Assembly: GCF_036323735.1 (NCBI RefSeq) | Contig: NC_086024.1 | Coordinates: 68,940,424 to 69,004,423, forward strand | Length of the DNA stretch: 64,000 nt | Source: Rattus norvegicus | Taxonomy: Eukaryota > Chordata > Mammalia > Rodentia > Muridae | Reading direction: 5' to 3' | In this document: positions 47,580-60,904 of the stretch, one piece after another | Numbering within the stretch: the stretch's first letter is position 1 | Layout of the letters: each line of letters begins with the position of its first letter | Notes under the pieces: generated by a model | What the model was told of the DNA's origin: nothing | What the model saw: the letters and a program-made list of their open reading frames with translations, nothing else | The model's database searches: none | Made by a program: the position numbers and the translations under genes

Positions 47580-48204
47580 ATATCAGAAATAATTTTAACA
47601 TCCCTTTCTTTCCTCCCATTCTCTCTTTTTTTGGTTCTTTTTCTGTCTTTCTTCCACCCCTATCCCATTACAGAGTTCATTTAAGGACACAGTAAGAAGG
47701 CAGTTGCAGTTTGCAACCTTAGGACAGAAACTTCCCTTGAAATAGATGCTGTTGGCCTCTTTCCCAGAGACTCCCAACCCTCAGAACATGAGAAACCTGG
47801 TTTCTGTTAAATACCAAATTTTGTTACAGTGACCTATGCAGTATAAGGCTGGGATTTCTCTGGATCTCAGTGGAATGACTTTATAAGACTGAAATTCCAT
47901 ACCTAAAAATGTGAAGGCCAGTAAGACTTACCTAAAAACATGGACATTTATCTGGAAATGTGAGAGATTACTTTTTGCAAGGCTTCAACATTCATCTCGT
48001 ATCTTGAAATTCTTAGAGAAAAGACATATACAAGAAAGAATATGCTAAGAGGCCACTGCACAGATCTGCCATCCTCCCAAGAATCTCCTGTTTTTTGATA
48101 GCCCTGAGATTGTTTCATTCAATGAAGAAGTCCCAGTGTAATCTATCCATGAAGGAGAGCCAGAGCCAGAAACTCAGACTTTAAAGACTAAGCATTTTTT
48201 AAAC
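47580..48204. other. Unique intergenic sequence
   Basis: No gene or repeat recognised. Confidence 0.5.
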
Positions 48205-48365
48205 TTAGGCTCGGGTTATAGTTCAGTCAGTAAAGTATTTGCTGCACAAGAGCTCAATTCTTAGCAAGTAGAGCCTTGTGTAGTGGGGGTGCTTGAAATC
48301 CCAAACCTAGGGAGTCAGAGTTTAGTTGGGGCTTACAGGCCAAGCAGCTTAGCCTACTTTTTATA
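48205..48365 (+). mobile_element. B4 SINE
   Basis: It begins with an ID/tRNA-like half ('ggctcgggttatagttcagt', 'gctgcacaagagctcaattc') and continues with a B1-like half ('tgcttgaaatcccaaaccta', 'ggggcttacaggccaagcag'). This chimeric layout is that of B4. A (CA)n at 48399-48420 follows its A-rich end. Confidence 0.62.
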
Positions 48366-48398
48366 TGTATAACAATTTTAAATACCACCTATACACAA

Positions 48399-48420
48399 AC
48401 ACACACACACACACACACAC
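48399..48420. repeat. (CA)n microsatellite
   Basis: 11 CA units downstream of the B4 tail. Confidence 0.9.
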
Positions 48421-50427
48421 AAACAAATACACAGACTCACATGTGTAAATAAGTGTATGTGCATGCACCCATGTATCTGTAAAGATCATGAGGATAACTA
48501 TCTGTTTTTGTCTTAACTCTGAATAAAATGAGGAAAATCTTGTCTCCTCAGAGAGTTCCTAAACACAAACCTACTTTTAAATATATAGAATCCAAAAATC
48601 TCATTACCTGTATAATTTTTACTTCCTGATCCCAAAATTACACCAAAGGAGATTGACTTTGACAATGACAAAAGCAGAAAGCCTGCGGGAAAGAAAGTAG
48701 AAGAAGAGGTGGGATGGAACAAGAAGTTGCCATGGACCAGAAGCAATATATTCTCTAGTTTATGTCATGTTCAAAGCCACCCATGAAATAATACCTCATC
48801 TATCTAAAGATTAGGTTATTAAGACTCAAACGGGTATACCCAGTACATGATAAAAGTATAATGGTGGTCTTTAAAAAACTGTTCATGGGATTATCTATTC
48901 ATGGAATTAACACTGGATGGAGTATGTATATTTTACATGGACATCATTAAAGTCTGAGTGGGCTTCTGTTCATACTTGTTTATTTTACTGTCATGTCATC
49001 ACTAGGCAACCTACGAAAGATATTTTTTAGAACTCTAGGTCATTTTAGTGGTAGTGGAAATTGTAAATCAAGTTGTTGTAAACAGGCTTTTTAAATTGTT
49101 TCTTGGCAGGAATCAAATAATCAAGTGCAATGAATTTAGTGCATTACAAAAGAGGTTTTTTTTTTTTTTAATTAGTGTGGTGAGTGTGGTCTGCCTTTGG
49201 ATGGAGCTCTGAACTGATGCATCTATCCATGTTAGGCTTTAGTGTTTGAAAAGGCTTGGGAGGGAAAAGCTGAAAGGCTGTTAAGCAATTGATACTGTTT
49301 ACAAAGGAAGCCATTCTATGGGCAGCTGTGATTGTTCGCAGAACCTCCTCTCTTAAGTCTCCCTTTGCTCCATTTCTTGATCCTTCACAATCTGATTCTC
49401 TTAGCAGGGGCATGGTTACAATTATGGAGGGCTTACCACTTTCACTTCCACCATTAACTAATTAAATGAGCTTCCTTAGGTATAATCCTGCACTCCCAAC
49501 CCCCGTGTCAGTGTCGTCTTTCCGAATGTAATACCTTGTCAAAAAACTACCAGGAAAAAGACATGTAATCAGTAAATATTAGCTAATACCATTGAAGTTA
49601 AAAACAGTCCCAGACTTTAGTAGATCTCAAGATCTTAGCCAACTGATGCCATGGTGGAATGTCCCATTCTGTCCCTGAAACACAGCAGGTAGGTAGAAAC
49701 ACCTACCAAATTGAGAAAAAACATTCCATTAAAGCCCACACTTCTGGAAAAGACCCTAACTGTAGTAACCTTGGTTTTTGGCTTCTGTGGATCTGCTCCT
49801 TGATAACTTGTTTTTGCTAATTGAGGTATTTAATATAAGATGTGGTGTTTATGCTTTAAAGCTCATTCTGAAAAACTTTCAGGGCTACAGTAGGGTCCCA
49901 AACATCTAGTGTAGTTGCAATCTAATAAGACTTTCTCTTGACTTGAACCTGTGTTTAATTGGTCTTTCCTGGTGCATACCTCCCAACAAAGTAAAAATGT
50001 TAAAACTTCCAAGATTTTACTGGAAAGATAACACTCGGCACTAATGACTGTTTGTAGAAACTGGCACTGGACTTTGAGGTTTATAAGTAGTAAGAGGACC
50101 TACCAAACTGAAGATGGCTTTAAAAATCATACACAGGAGATTAGTAAAAAGATAATGGACTAGAGGTGAGCATTTAGCCAATAGGGAATAGTCATAGGAA
50201 GTCATCTCTTCTAGGCTCTTTTCTATGCTCCAGATTGACCATGTTGGGACCTGAGTTCACGGATAATTTCCTGGAATTTCTTCCATAAACTATGTAGTTT
50301 CAGAATAGAAGTGCATTGCCCTATAGATGTAAAAGCCAGAAGTTATAGAGGTTAGTTCCTTTGCAGAACTATAAGCAGGATTTGTTCCCAATTTTGCTCT
50401 TCAGCTAGTACATGGTTGTCTTTATAT
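48421..50427. other. Unique intergenic sequence
   Basis: No gene or repeat recognised. The minus-strand 81-codon frame at 49168-49413 has no known domain. Confidence 0.45.
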
Positions 50428-50920
50428 TGTGACATCCAGGCTCAGATGCCAGAAAAGGGTCAGAGGAGCCAAGGAGGTTGAAAAAGAATTGAGGAGACAT
50501 GGGCAGACAAGATATATTTTATTCATTCTGAGCTAAGGCCCTTAGGAACCTGGCAGGAACCCAGGCATAGGCCACAAACAGGAGGGCACAAGCCTACACA
50601 CACTCACATGCACACATAACATGAAACAGTCCTAAACACAGACAGGCACAGGCAGGCTAGTATACAAAGGTTTGGGACTCTGACCTCAAGACCATATTTA
50701 TACAGAATCACACAAAAGTGTCACTCTGCCAAAGACAGTTATATAGCAGATTACACCACTGTTTACTTCTGAGGTCCCCAGACGTCTGGTACTGGCCATT
50801 TGGGGCTGATTCCTATTCTTCGGTTTCCTGTATTAGCTGTCTTGACCTGTGCCAGGTACCATATCGGCATCATGTTGTTTAAACATAAGCGTGTACTTCT
50901 GGTTCTCTGTTTCTAACATA
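50428..50920 (-). mobile_element. Candidate ERV LTR, antisense (family unassigned)
   Basis: On the minus strand a TATAAATA occurs at 50702-50695 and AATAAA at 50523-50518, about 175 bp downstream, the spacing expected between an LTR promoter and its polyadenylation signal. A possible TGT...ACA boundary pair exists at 50428 and 50920. I found no convincing target duplication and no attached internal genes. Confidence 0.38.
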
Positions 50921-51009
50921 TGTCCACATGCTATCCTCTACATAACTCTAGATGCTCTTCTCGCTGTGTATGGTCATGTACCAAAATTCTTCCTTGTTAT
51001 TTAAAAATA
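50921..51009. other. Unique intergenic sequence
   Basis: Nothing recognised. Confidence 0.4.
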
Positions 51010-51120
51010 CTGTCATATTCAATTAGAACCACTTCTAATAACCTAAATTTTGTATGATTATTTTTATTAAAACTATTTCCAAATAAGGTCAGATTCTGAA
51101 GTTCTCAAGGTGAGGGTGAA
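51010..51120 (-). mobile_element. Possible MLT1 LTR fragment, antisense
   Basis: 'ccacttctaataacctaaat' and 'tatttccaaataaggtcaga' followed by 'ttctgaagttctcaaggtga' resemble the reverse of the 5' half of MLT1-type LTRs. Short and diverged. Confidence 0.4.
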
Positions 51121-53950
51121 AGAGATATAATTCGAATGTTAGACTGTTTTCTGCCCAGCCCTAATATTGTCCATTCCAACCTCCTCTACAATTTAACTCA
51201 GTTGAACATCACCATTAAACTCAAAATCTCAGTATCATTAGAATAAGGTGAAAAGGTGATTCGCCCTCAAGGAACACTTCTCCAGCTGTGAGAAGTGAGT
51301 GAGTGTAGAAAGCAAATCCTTTGGCTAAGTAAGGGTCAGTGAGTAGAGTGTGTATTTAAAGATTTGTACTGTAAGCATTGCTCATAAGTAAGTCAGGTGA
51401 TCTAATGTCCAGGTTATATTTTGAAGATAGTAATAAATGTATTAACCTTTCATGCCCATGCACACACACATTTATTATAAAAATTAGAGACACTAGAAAC
51501 TTGGAGAAACACACTCTGAAAAGTCTGCCTTAGGCTTCGAAGGGGAACAACATCATCCCTCAGTACAGATCTTCAAAGAGAAATGAGTCCTTGAATCTGT
51601 GTGATGAAATTCTGCTGGGTTGTTGGTGAAGGGTATACTTTTATGTGGAAGGGATATCAGCACAGTTTGAAAAACACCCAAAAATCCAAAACCCAACACA
51701 GCGGTTCTGTCTGCACAACAGAATTTCTTACAAAAAAATATGGAACTACCCGATGCCCGGTCTTGCCCATATAATCACCTGAATGCATTTATGTAATCAA
51801 AAGCAGCCTCTGGGGATGGAAATTGGAACGTGGAAGCCAGATTTGAGAAAGATTTCATCACTGCACAAACAATTTCAAATTAAGCACTAATCAGAAGGGA
51901 AAATTAGGTTTATTCACAGGGGCCACTCAAAATAACCCTCTTAATAATGTAGAAATTGGCTGTAGCTAAAGCCCCACAAGTCTAGACACAAATACATTTA
52001 ACATCCAGCAAAGCCAGTCAATATAAAATGTACCAAATATGAGAGTCAATGTAAAATAGATTTCTCCAATATAAGGAACATGTTCCCAAGACTGTAAGAG
52101 GCTCAGGAAAAACAGAAGATCTGTAGGTCTAGAGAAAACATTCCTATTTTACTGATACATTGGTTCTGAGGTGCCTGTTCCCATCTCCCTTTGGCTAATC
52201 AGAACAAATGTTGACCTCCCCCAAAGTGATCACTAACCTCAGAGGACGGACTGTCTACTGAGAAAAGAAACATTGGCAGAAGCACTGAAAACAGCACCTG
52301 GTCTACTCCAGGGCCTCCTTAGACTCATGTGTAGTGGAAGTTAGATATCTTGAGGGATACCTATCGCTAACCTCAACTCCTTCCCTCATCTCCAGAACCT
52401 TACCTATGCCTGAGGAATAAACATCTGTAATTGATTAAAAATTTGGTTAATAAAGTGACTGCCTGGGCATTCAAAACCAAGGGCAAAGCTGTGACAAGGA
52501 TTTCACTTTCAGAGATATTCTGACACATTCTTCTATTATTATTTTTTCTGCTACTTCTCCTTCATTCTTCCCTTCCCTTCTTCTCTTCAGGTTTTTTCCT
52601 GGCTTAAGACACTTGTACCAACATTATTTTTTCCTGCAGATAGCTAAGGAGATTTCTGACCTCTACATTTGCTCATGAAAATTTGAAAGACACCTACTCA
52701 CATACCTTAAAAATGAGCTAAGTCTGAACCACCCACCAGGGTGTCCTGATTCTCTGGCTGAAGAATATCTAGTCTCCAGGCAACCAGAGAGAAAGGCTCT
52801 ATCTGCAGAAAGGACTAAGTTCTTTCTTGCCCCCACCCTAAAAGCCATCTTAAGTTGAAGGAAAGACTTCGGTAAATATTTAAACCAATGTTGTAATCCG
52901 GACCGAGTATCTTTGCTGTTAACAGTTCTTGAAAGAGGAGCAGGAGTGAGGAAGGTGACTGGGAATGAAAATTTCTAAAAATTATATAAATGTACAAAAC
53001 TGTCAAAAACTAAAAACTCAGAATAAAGAAAGCATTGGCACAAAGAGGATTTCAACTTTCAGTCAGAAACATGTGTAATTATTCATATTTGATATTAGAG
53101 ATTGATAATTGGTTTAAAGTTGTACTGGTTAATTCCATACTTATTAACTGTATATAATCATTCAAAATAAGTTTTTGCTGTATTGTATTAGCAATATTTC
53201 AAGTTCTCAGGAGCCATACATAAAAAGAAGCTACTGCATTGGACATTTCAAGTATAGAACATTTCCAATTTCACAGGACTGGTCAGCATTTCCCTGGTTA
53301 GATTTTGTAAATTTGACACAACTTGGGGTTACCTAGTAAGAGGAACTCCAACTAAGAAAAATGCTCCCAACAGATTGACTATAGGGAAATCTGAAGGACA
53401 TTTTCTTGATTAATGATTGGTGTGGGAGGACCCAGCACATTGAGGGTGGTAATAATCCTGGGCATTTGGTTCTACAGGTTCTATGCACTGTAAAAAACAA
53501 ACAAACAAGAGCCAACAACAACATCAAAACCACAGGCTAAGCAAGCTAGTAAACAAATAAACAGTGGTCCTGTGGGCTCTGCTTTCAGTGTCTACATCCA
53601 GGTTCCTGCCTTGGCTTCTCTTCATGATGGACTATAAACTGAAAGCTTAAAGAACTCCTTTTCTCCCTGAGTAACTTTCTGTCATAATGTTTATCATAGT
53701 ACTAGAAGGAAAATGGGGGTATGGGCATAAAAAAAAGAGGAAAAATGGGACAGAGAAACAAAGAAAAAGGAAAAACAGAAAAAGACAGAGGAAAGAATAG
53801 TAGAGAGAATACAAGGATTTTCCCTCCTGGCTCATTATTCTCAATCCTAAGGTTAGCAGTTTAAGAGGCACATTCCATTCAAATGTAGGACTAGAAGATG
53901 TTGTATTGACTATACCTGAGTATGAAACCTCATCGTTAGAATTTACCTGT
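51121..53950. other. Unique intergenic sequence
   Basis: No gene or confident repeat in about 2.8 kb. Short open frames only. Confidence 0.45.
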
Positions 53951-53952
53951 TG

Positions 53953-53953
<1 letters not shown>

Positions 53954-53994
<41 letters not shown>
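53954..53994. repeat. (GT)n microsatellite
   Basis: About 20 units, grown at the tail of the adjacent antisense B3. Confidence 0.93.
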
Positions 53995-53997
<3 letters not shown>

Positions 53998-54004
53998 CTT
54001 ATGT

Positions 54005-54203
54005 GTGTGTTGCTGGTATATTGCCTGCACACATATCTGTGAACAATATTGTACCTGATACATAAGGAGGCCAGAAGAGGGAGTTTGTTCCTCTGGGATT
54101 GGCGTCAGATGGTTGTGAGCTGCTGTATGGGTTTTGGAAACTAAACCCTGGTCCTCTGATAGGGAAACCAATCCTCTTACCCACTGAGCCATCTCTCCAG
54201 TCT
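54005..54203 (-). mobile_element. B3 SINE, antisense
   Basis: Reverse orientation: 'tattgcctgcacacatatct', 'aggaggccagaagagggagt', 'gtcagatggttgtgagctgc', 'ctggtcctctgatagggaaa' and the head 'gagccatctctccagtc'. Confidence 0.82.
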
Positions 54204-56247
54204 TTGTCAGATGTTTTGATTTGAATCTGTTCATTTTTCTTTCTTTTCCTGTTCTTTCTTTTTCCCATCTGCACCCCCCGCATCATTGAGCCTCTGCATG
54301 TGTTCTCTTTCCTGCCAAATATTACTCTGCATATCAGAAATAATGGTGACAGAGAGGCTGGAACAGCACGCATGTTAGCAGTGAAGAATATCATAGGAAA
54401 TTTAGAGCTATATCTGCTTTGTAAGAACCCAAGGGGAACTTAAGGAAAGTAATCAGAGTGAGTAGAGATGGATACATAATGCAAATGTTTCCCTCCAGTA
54501 ACTTCACTTCTACAAGAGCAGGAGTGTTTCCCTGAAGGACATGAGTAATGTCAGATATAACTGCTCACTATGCTTCTCCAACGCACCTAATGGGCTTTCA
54601 AGCCACATATTCCTGGGGGCTTACTCATTGACTGAATATAGAAACTATAAATCCATTTCTTGTCTAAGTTTGCAATGAAAATCAGACTATGTTGAGTTGC
54701 TGTGCAGTCTGACTGATACATATAATTTAATGAAGGGTTTGAAAAACAACAACAAAGAGTTAGCAACATCTCATTTCAGGGGTTTCAGAATCTTGGGTTA
54801 GTTTATATGGAATCTGGAGGACTCATGCAGACTCTGGAAAAATTTGCAGACAATAGTGTGAAGTAAAAGTGAACTTTATTCAAAAGCAACAAAACTAAAG
54901 GCATAATTTTCTTTTGTAATCACTTAAATGTAATGAACCTCACCAATCACTATTTCCTTGGTCCAGGTTGAAATATACACACTCTGGTCAGAAGAGACAA
55001 CCCTACTGATTGTACCTCAAAGCTCTTCTGCCTGCCACCTCTTCCTTCAAATCATTTTTGCATCAATCTTACCCTGTCTGTAATTTCTCAAGGAGCCCTG
55101 AGAGTCAACAATAGCTAAAGGGGTGTATTGATATAGATACAGTGCTTCCCACTATCACCTGTCAAAAGATTTTGTTTTGTCCTCACTGTTTTCAGATTCT
55201 CATCTCTGGAAAATCCAAAACAGTACAAAAAACATATACAAAGATTATTCAGAATCGTTTAGCAGTATTACTATCTTGGCGTTATTCCTAATATACATGA
55301 AGTCATTTTATATCTCTGAATTTCAGGTTCTCTGTATATTAAAGTATCTAGAAGAGTTAATGAATTAATATATCTAAAGTCTTAGGGGAGTCACAAAAGT
55401 AGGTAAGTAGAAGAACAGATATGTACGTACATTTATAAATATATTGATAGGTAAAGAGAGGTGCATATGTGGATGATGGATAGATGGATTGCATTTATTC
55501 TTCATCAATTTATCTCTATATGAAACCAATTAAGGAATACAAATATATAAAGCATGTTTTAGGCAGCTCAAACTTTAATAGAAAAGCCTATATTTATAAT
55601 ATGCTACAAGAGCTGGAGTGAAATAAGAAACTCACCAACTTTACCATCACTGCGGAGAAAGAAATGAATCATTCTCCTTGGAGGCTTAAGGAAAGACTCA
55701 TGAATTAACTTCAGCACCCATGCAGTTAAAGCTTCTAGGATGATGTCATAGGTAACATTAATAAGAAAAAGTGAGGCCACACCCATGATTGAATGTCTCC
55801 TTTTATGGTCCCCCTCCTGGGTTATTCATACACACATACCCTGCCAACAAACACACACAAAATATTTTGCTCAGTTCTTGGCAGCAATAACTTGAAAATT
55901 TAAAGCTCTTCTCTACCTCCTTCAAAGCAGTTTCCATTCTTCTGTTAAAAGAAGAGAGGACTCATTAATACCACAAGAAAACATTTACACAGTCATGTTT
56001 ACATTCTTGTACACATGTACCAACATAAGTATTAAATTCAATTTACATAGACATTTGCTTTGTTTTAGTTTTCAAGACAATATTTTAATCTTTGCTCTAG
56101 CTTGGTTTAACACAAAAGTATCACTTCAACCTCTTTGTACTGAGTTTATATATGTGTTCTAATGCATCCACCCACATATAATTGCATTAGTTAAATTTAA
56201 ATTTGTATGTGTATTTGTGTGTGTATATTTGTGTCTATATGTTTGCT
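54204..56247. other. Unique intergenic sequence
   Basis: No gene recognised. 'gtgaactttattcaaaag' near 54870 could be an LTR trace (AATAAA on the minus strand) but nothing else supports it. Confidence 0.4.
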
Positions 56248-56248
56248 T

Positions 56249-56289
56249 GTATGTATGTATGTATGTATGTATGTATGTATGTATGTATG
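56249..56289. repeat. (GTAT)n microsatellite
   Basis: About 10 tetranucleotide units. Confidence 0.93.
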
Positions 56290-59200
56290 AAGCACTTATA
56301 TGGTTGGCAGTTTTATTACATTCAGGTGATAAAAACAATTACAGGGCACTTACCTATGTTTTATGTTGTGAAACACACCACATGGCATAGATTGCATAGA
56401 CCTCTGTCCAAAGGGATTGGGGAAGTTATCACTATTATAATCTTTATAGCTCAACCATCTGGCAAGAAATTTGAGGAATATATTATGACCAAATCATAGT
56501 ATTCTCAAGTATTAGCCCCCTTATACTCATGAAGAAAACTGAGGTGTAAATAGAAGAAAGAACAGCTGTCAGATACACACCCTCTGATCATCTATTTTGA
56601 TTTTATTTTTAAGTAAAAGGCAATTATTTCTGGGTTAAGCACCACAGCACACCATCTTTCCTTCTCACCGTATCTATGGACACAAGGAAACAGTTTTCTA
56701 GTCAGCAATCAGGTACATCAGAGAAGAGCTCTTATTTGATGAACAGGAAATCTACTCTATTTCAAGAATGGCTACTGTCTTTGGTCATTTCATGCCTGTC
56801 AAAGTGGCATAAGCTGAAGGTGTGTCAGGAGTAATGCTCTCCTTGTAGAAAGAGTGGTAGTTACCATTGACAGGGTTAGTAAGTGAATACCTCTAGAAGG
56901 GATTAATGTAGTACTCTGGGCATCTGAGTGGTTATCTGATTACTGTCTTTGCAATGTGATCTCTTGGTCTCTCTCATAGACTCCTACCATTTTGATATGA
57001 TTTACCTATCTTGGGGAACTTCCCAACATTTGCAAAGTACCACTAAATTTACACAGCTTTGAGCTAAGCAAACCACTTTTCTATGTAAACTATCCAGCCT
57101 CAGGCATTATATTTCCTTATGGCAACAAAACCAATGGACTAATACAACATATTTTTTCATGTTTAAAAATAAGTCATTTTGAAGCAATAAACGATTATCA
57201 TTTTTATGTTATTTTAAAGTATAAGGTAGTCATTCCTGGATTTGGTACCGTATTACATAGCCTTCATTTCTGTACTGTCCTTTTCTCAGAGGTACCATTC
57301 AGTTTTGTGGCAGAGTAAGTCAATATATACAACCTCTTGACAAGCCATCTTGGACTTCTAAAATTTTGCAAATTTAAAGCATTTCGGTATCAAATTTTTC
57401 AATAAAAGATATTCTGGCAAAGAAATCACAGAAAGCAAAGAACTTCTACCAAGTCTGGGCAATATTGCATTGCTTGATGGACTAAAACATAATGTCTACA
57501 TGACTTATGCATTAGAGGCATAATTTCTACTCTCTACTCTCAGTCAAGACTGTACATTTCATCTCCCATTTACTCTTGGTTCCATATGCTGGGTGGGTTA
57601 GATAAGTATACAGAATATTTTTATTTTAAATTGTTTTCTACAAGATTTGTCCTTCCAGTAGTATTAGATTCAATCTGTGGAAGCTCTTTAATATCTATTG
57701 TACTATACACAGGACAGAGTTCCAGCATCCAGCATGCTCAGAATGATTGTTTTTGGAATGGTTGCACTGTATCTTCTCTCACTTCAAATCACCCATTAAA
57801 ATAAGTTACATTCAGTTAGCAGCCAATAGCACTTTATACATTAAATGATAGGGATAAAACAATAGGTTTGGTTTGTGTCATATTCTGTTAGTTACAAACA
57901 GTGACATTCATAATTTGGTTCTTCAGCTTTGCTCATGTCAGGCATCTGTCATCTCTAGAGAGAGAATTGCTGGGGTATGTTCCTCAGAAAATTATTAGGA
58001 CATCCCTGCCATGAAGGCAGCCCCAATGATGTGTCTGTGATCACTGGGCCTTTCTGTAGTATACTAAATGATGACCTCATAATTAATCAACATGCCCATC
58101 GTCACGACATGTAACAGCACTGATCAGATTATCAGTCGGTGGGCATTTTGTTTATGTTAAACAGGGCTTTCTATGGCAGCAATCATTAACAAGAACTACA
58201 ATTGCTCTGATTCTGTGAGCACCTAGCATGCTGTAGGGCTGGAATTACTTGCTCTTAAAACACAATTTACTAAAGTATAAGTGACAATTTTTTTCTTATC
58301 TTGACCAATTTTTGGTAGACGCCTTCCTGCCTTGGCGTCCTTGGATTCCTTTTCCTTAAAGCAGTTTCTTCAGAAAATTTGAAACTATCAGGCTTTCTCC
58401 TATTCCTTTAAGATGCAAATATCTTTAGAGATTTCATGCCAGCTTTTCAACCTAGAGATGTCTTTCTCAAATTCATAGGAGGCAGTTTTTGAAATGCAAA
58501 CCTCCTGTGGAATGATAGACTTTATCTGCCACTTTCCGTAAGATGTTTGAAACCTAACCTTCATTGATGCCTTCCTCTGCATTGTCAAGTTATTACCAGT
58601 CTGGGAACTAAAATAAAGGTTAATTATTTCTTGGCTAATGTAACATAGCTAACAGAGTTGACAGGTGATATACTCTGACCCTACTATTCCAAACTTTCCA
58701 GCTGTTGTCTTACCAGAATTGATTGAAATCTGTTTTATGAGTAACAAGAATTACAAATAACTTTGTTTAACACTGGATATGCGATTTTCATTTGTCATTG
58801 TGCCTCTTAGGACACCCCCTTTCTGTGACACATTAGAAATTAAACTTGTGCCTTTCTGGTATTGGAATGATAGCTTTCATGAATAAAGGAAGCTGCTACT
58901 ACAGTACCTGCATTATCATAACGGTTGTTCCAGAGTCTGGTCATATTCTCAGGAATGAAGTCTCTTAACCTAGTGACTGATCCTATAATCGATTAGCCAT
59001 TATACTTTCCTAAAACTCCCCAACCATCATTTTTAAAATCACAAATTTTAAAAAAGAGAATTAGAACATCACAATTCCATTCCTGATCTTCCCTACCGAA
59101 TGTCTTCTTACTACTCTATGATTGGATGAGTCCATCTATTTGGACCACATTAGTTACCTCCGACTTCTCTGAACCTCATGTCTCTTCTGGCCTTAGCCAA

Positions 59201-59692
59201 TTCTGCTCTCTCACCTTTAAACATATTTAGAAAACAGCTGTTCCCCTCCATCTTCATTGACTTGCCTTTAGTCGGAGTAACTAATACTGCTCACTGGAAC
59301 TACTGCAGATGTGCTGCCTGGATTTGTACGTTCCACCCTGCCACTGCTATTGTCTCAACACGGAAACCACAGCAAAGTTGTTTGGAGAGTTCATATGTGT
59401 TTACTCTCAGGTCTTGCTGACCTTAAGGCAAATGCTTAAAGTTTTACAATGGCAGCAACACCATTCTTAATCTGATTCTCTGTGAACTTCTAAGTGATTC
59501 TATTTCTTCTGCTCTCCTGATCACTCAGATTTGATCACAGAGCTTTTTGTTGTTTTCTAAAATGGGCTATTATGATCCTACTTTAGAGACTTTCTATAAT
59601 TTCTGATGCCTCCAGATTTTTTTTTTATGTTCTAGTATTTTCCTCCTAGCACTGCAACTGTCACCTTCCAACATTATATAACTTTTTATATT
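56290..59692. other. Unique intergenic sequence
   Basis: No gene or confident repeat in about 3.4 kb, the longest apparently repeat-poor stretch. An 80-codon frame at 59178-59420 has no domain I recognise. Confidence 0.45.
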
Positions 59693-59763
59693 TGGAGCCA
59701 GAGTGCTTAGGATCTATCCATGTTAGGCAAGTATTCTATCACTGAGTAACACGTCCAGACCCA
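59693..59763 (-). mobile_element. Old ID-like SINE fragment, antisense
   Basis: 'aggatctatccatgttaggc', 'aagtattctatcactgagta' and 'acacgtccagaccc' match the reverse of the ID/tRNA-Ala-like head with many changes. Its left end is immediately beside the target site of the next L1. Confidence 0.55.
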
Positions 59764-59773
59764 TGCAATTCTT
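59756..59773. repeat. Left target duplication of L1 59774-60738
   Basis: cagacccatgcaattctt, repeated at 60738-60755 with one mismatch. Confidence 0.85.
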
Positions 59774-60737
59774 TCTTTTTTCATCTTTTTTAAATTAGGT
59801 GTTTCTGATTTACATTTCAAATGTTATTCCCTTTCCCGGTTTCCAGGCCAACATCCACCTAACCCCTTCCCCTCCCCTTCGATATGGGTGTTCCCCTCCC
59901 CATCCTCACCCCCATTACCGCCCTCCCCCCAACAATCACGTTCACTGGGGGTCCAGCCTTAAGGACTTCCCCTTCCACTGGTGCCCTTACTAGGCTATTC
60001 ATTGCTACCTTTGCAGTTGAAGCCCAGGGTCAGTCCATGTACAGTCTTTGGGTAGTGGCTTAGTCCCTGAAAGCTCTGGTTGGTTGGCATTGTTGTTCAT
60101 ATGAGGTCTCAAGCCCCTTCAAGTTCTTTCAGTCCTTTCTCTGATTCCTTCAACTGGGCTTCCGTTCTCAGTTCAGTGGTTCATTGCTGGCATTCGCCTA
60201 TGTATTTGCTGTATTCTGGCTGTGTCTCTCAGGAGAGATCTATATCCGGTTCCTGTCAGCCTACACTTCTTTGCTTCATCCATTTATCTCGTTTGGTGAC
60301 TGTATATGTATGGGCCACATGTGGGGCAGGTTCTGAATGGGCGTTCCTTCAGTCTCTGTTCTAAACTTTGCCTCCCAATTCCTCCCAAGGGTATTCTTGT
60401 TCCCCTTTTAAAGAAGGAGTGAAGCATTCACATTTTGATCATCTGTCTTGAGTTTCATTTGTTCTAGGCATCTAGGGTAATTCAAGCATCTGGGCTAATA
60501 TCCACTTATCAGTGAGTACATACCATGTATGTCTTTCTGTGATTGGGTTACCTCACTCAGGATGATATTTTCCAGTTCCATCCTATGAATTTCACAAAGT
60601 CATTGGTTTTGGTAGCTGGGTAATACTCCATTGTGCAGATGTACTACATGTTCTGTATCCATTCCTCTATTGAAGGAAATCTGTGTTCTTTCCAGCTTCT
60701 GGCTATTATAAATAAGGCTGCTATGAACATAGTGGAG
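59774..60737 (-). mobile_element. 5'-truncated L1, antisense: ORF2 C-terminus and 3' UTR
   Basis: From the T-rich left end it carries the full young-type 3' UTR (C-runs at 59866-59930) and then, to the right of about 60490, the reverse complement of the last about 240 bp of ORF2. Flanking duplication of 18 bp with one mismatch (59756-59773, 60738-60755) confirms a single insertion. The open frames on the + strand (59799-59993, 60080-60364) are antisense artefacts. Confidence 0.92.
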
Positions 60738-60755
60738 CAGACACATGCAATTCTT
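60738..60755. repeat. Right target duplication of L1 59774-60737
   Basis: cagacacatgcaattctt; 17 of 18 identical with 59756-59773. Confidence 0.85.
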
Positions 60756-60904
60756 AAGTCAAGATTGCATTCACAGTATAATTCCCTTTGTTAGCATGCC
60801 AGATCCACATTGGTAGGTATTTTCCCTAAATTCTTTATGATCGCAAACATATAGAGCAGTGTCTCATTCATAGTATGAATATTAAACTAATCAGTGTCTC
60901 CTTA

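Noticed and set aside
53647..54234. 195-codon minus-strand frame
   Set aside because: It reads through a (GT)n tract and an antisense B3 SINE. Apparent length comes from low-complexity sequence, with no domain.
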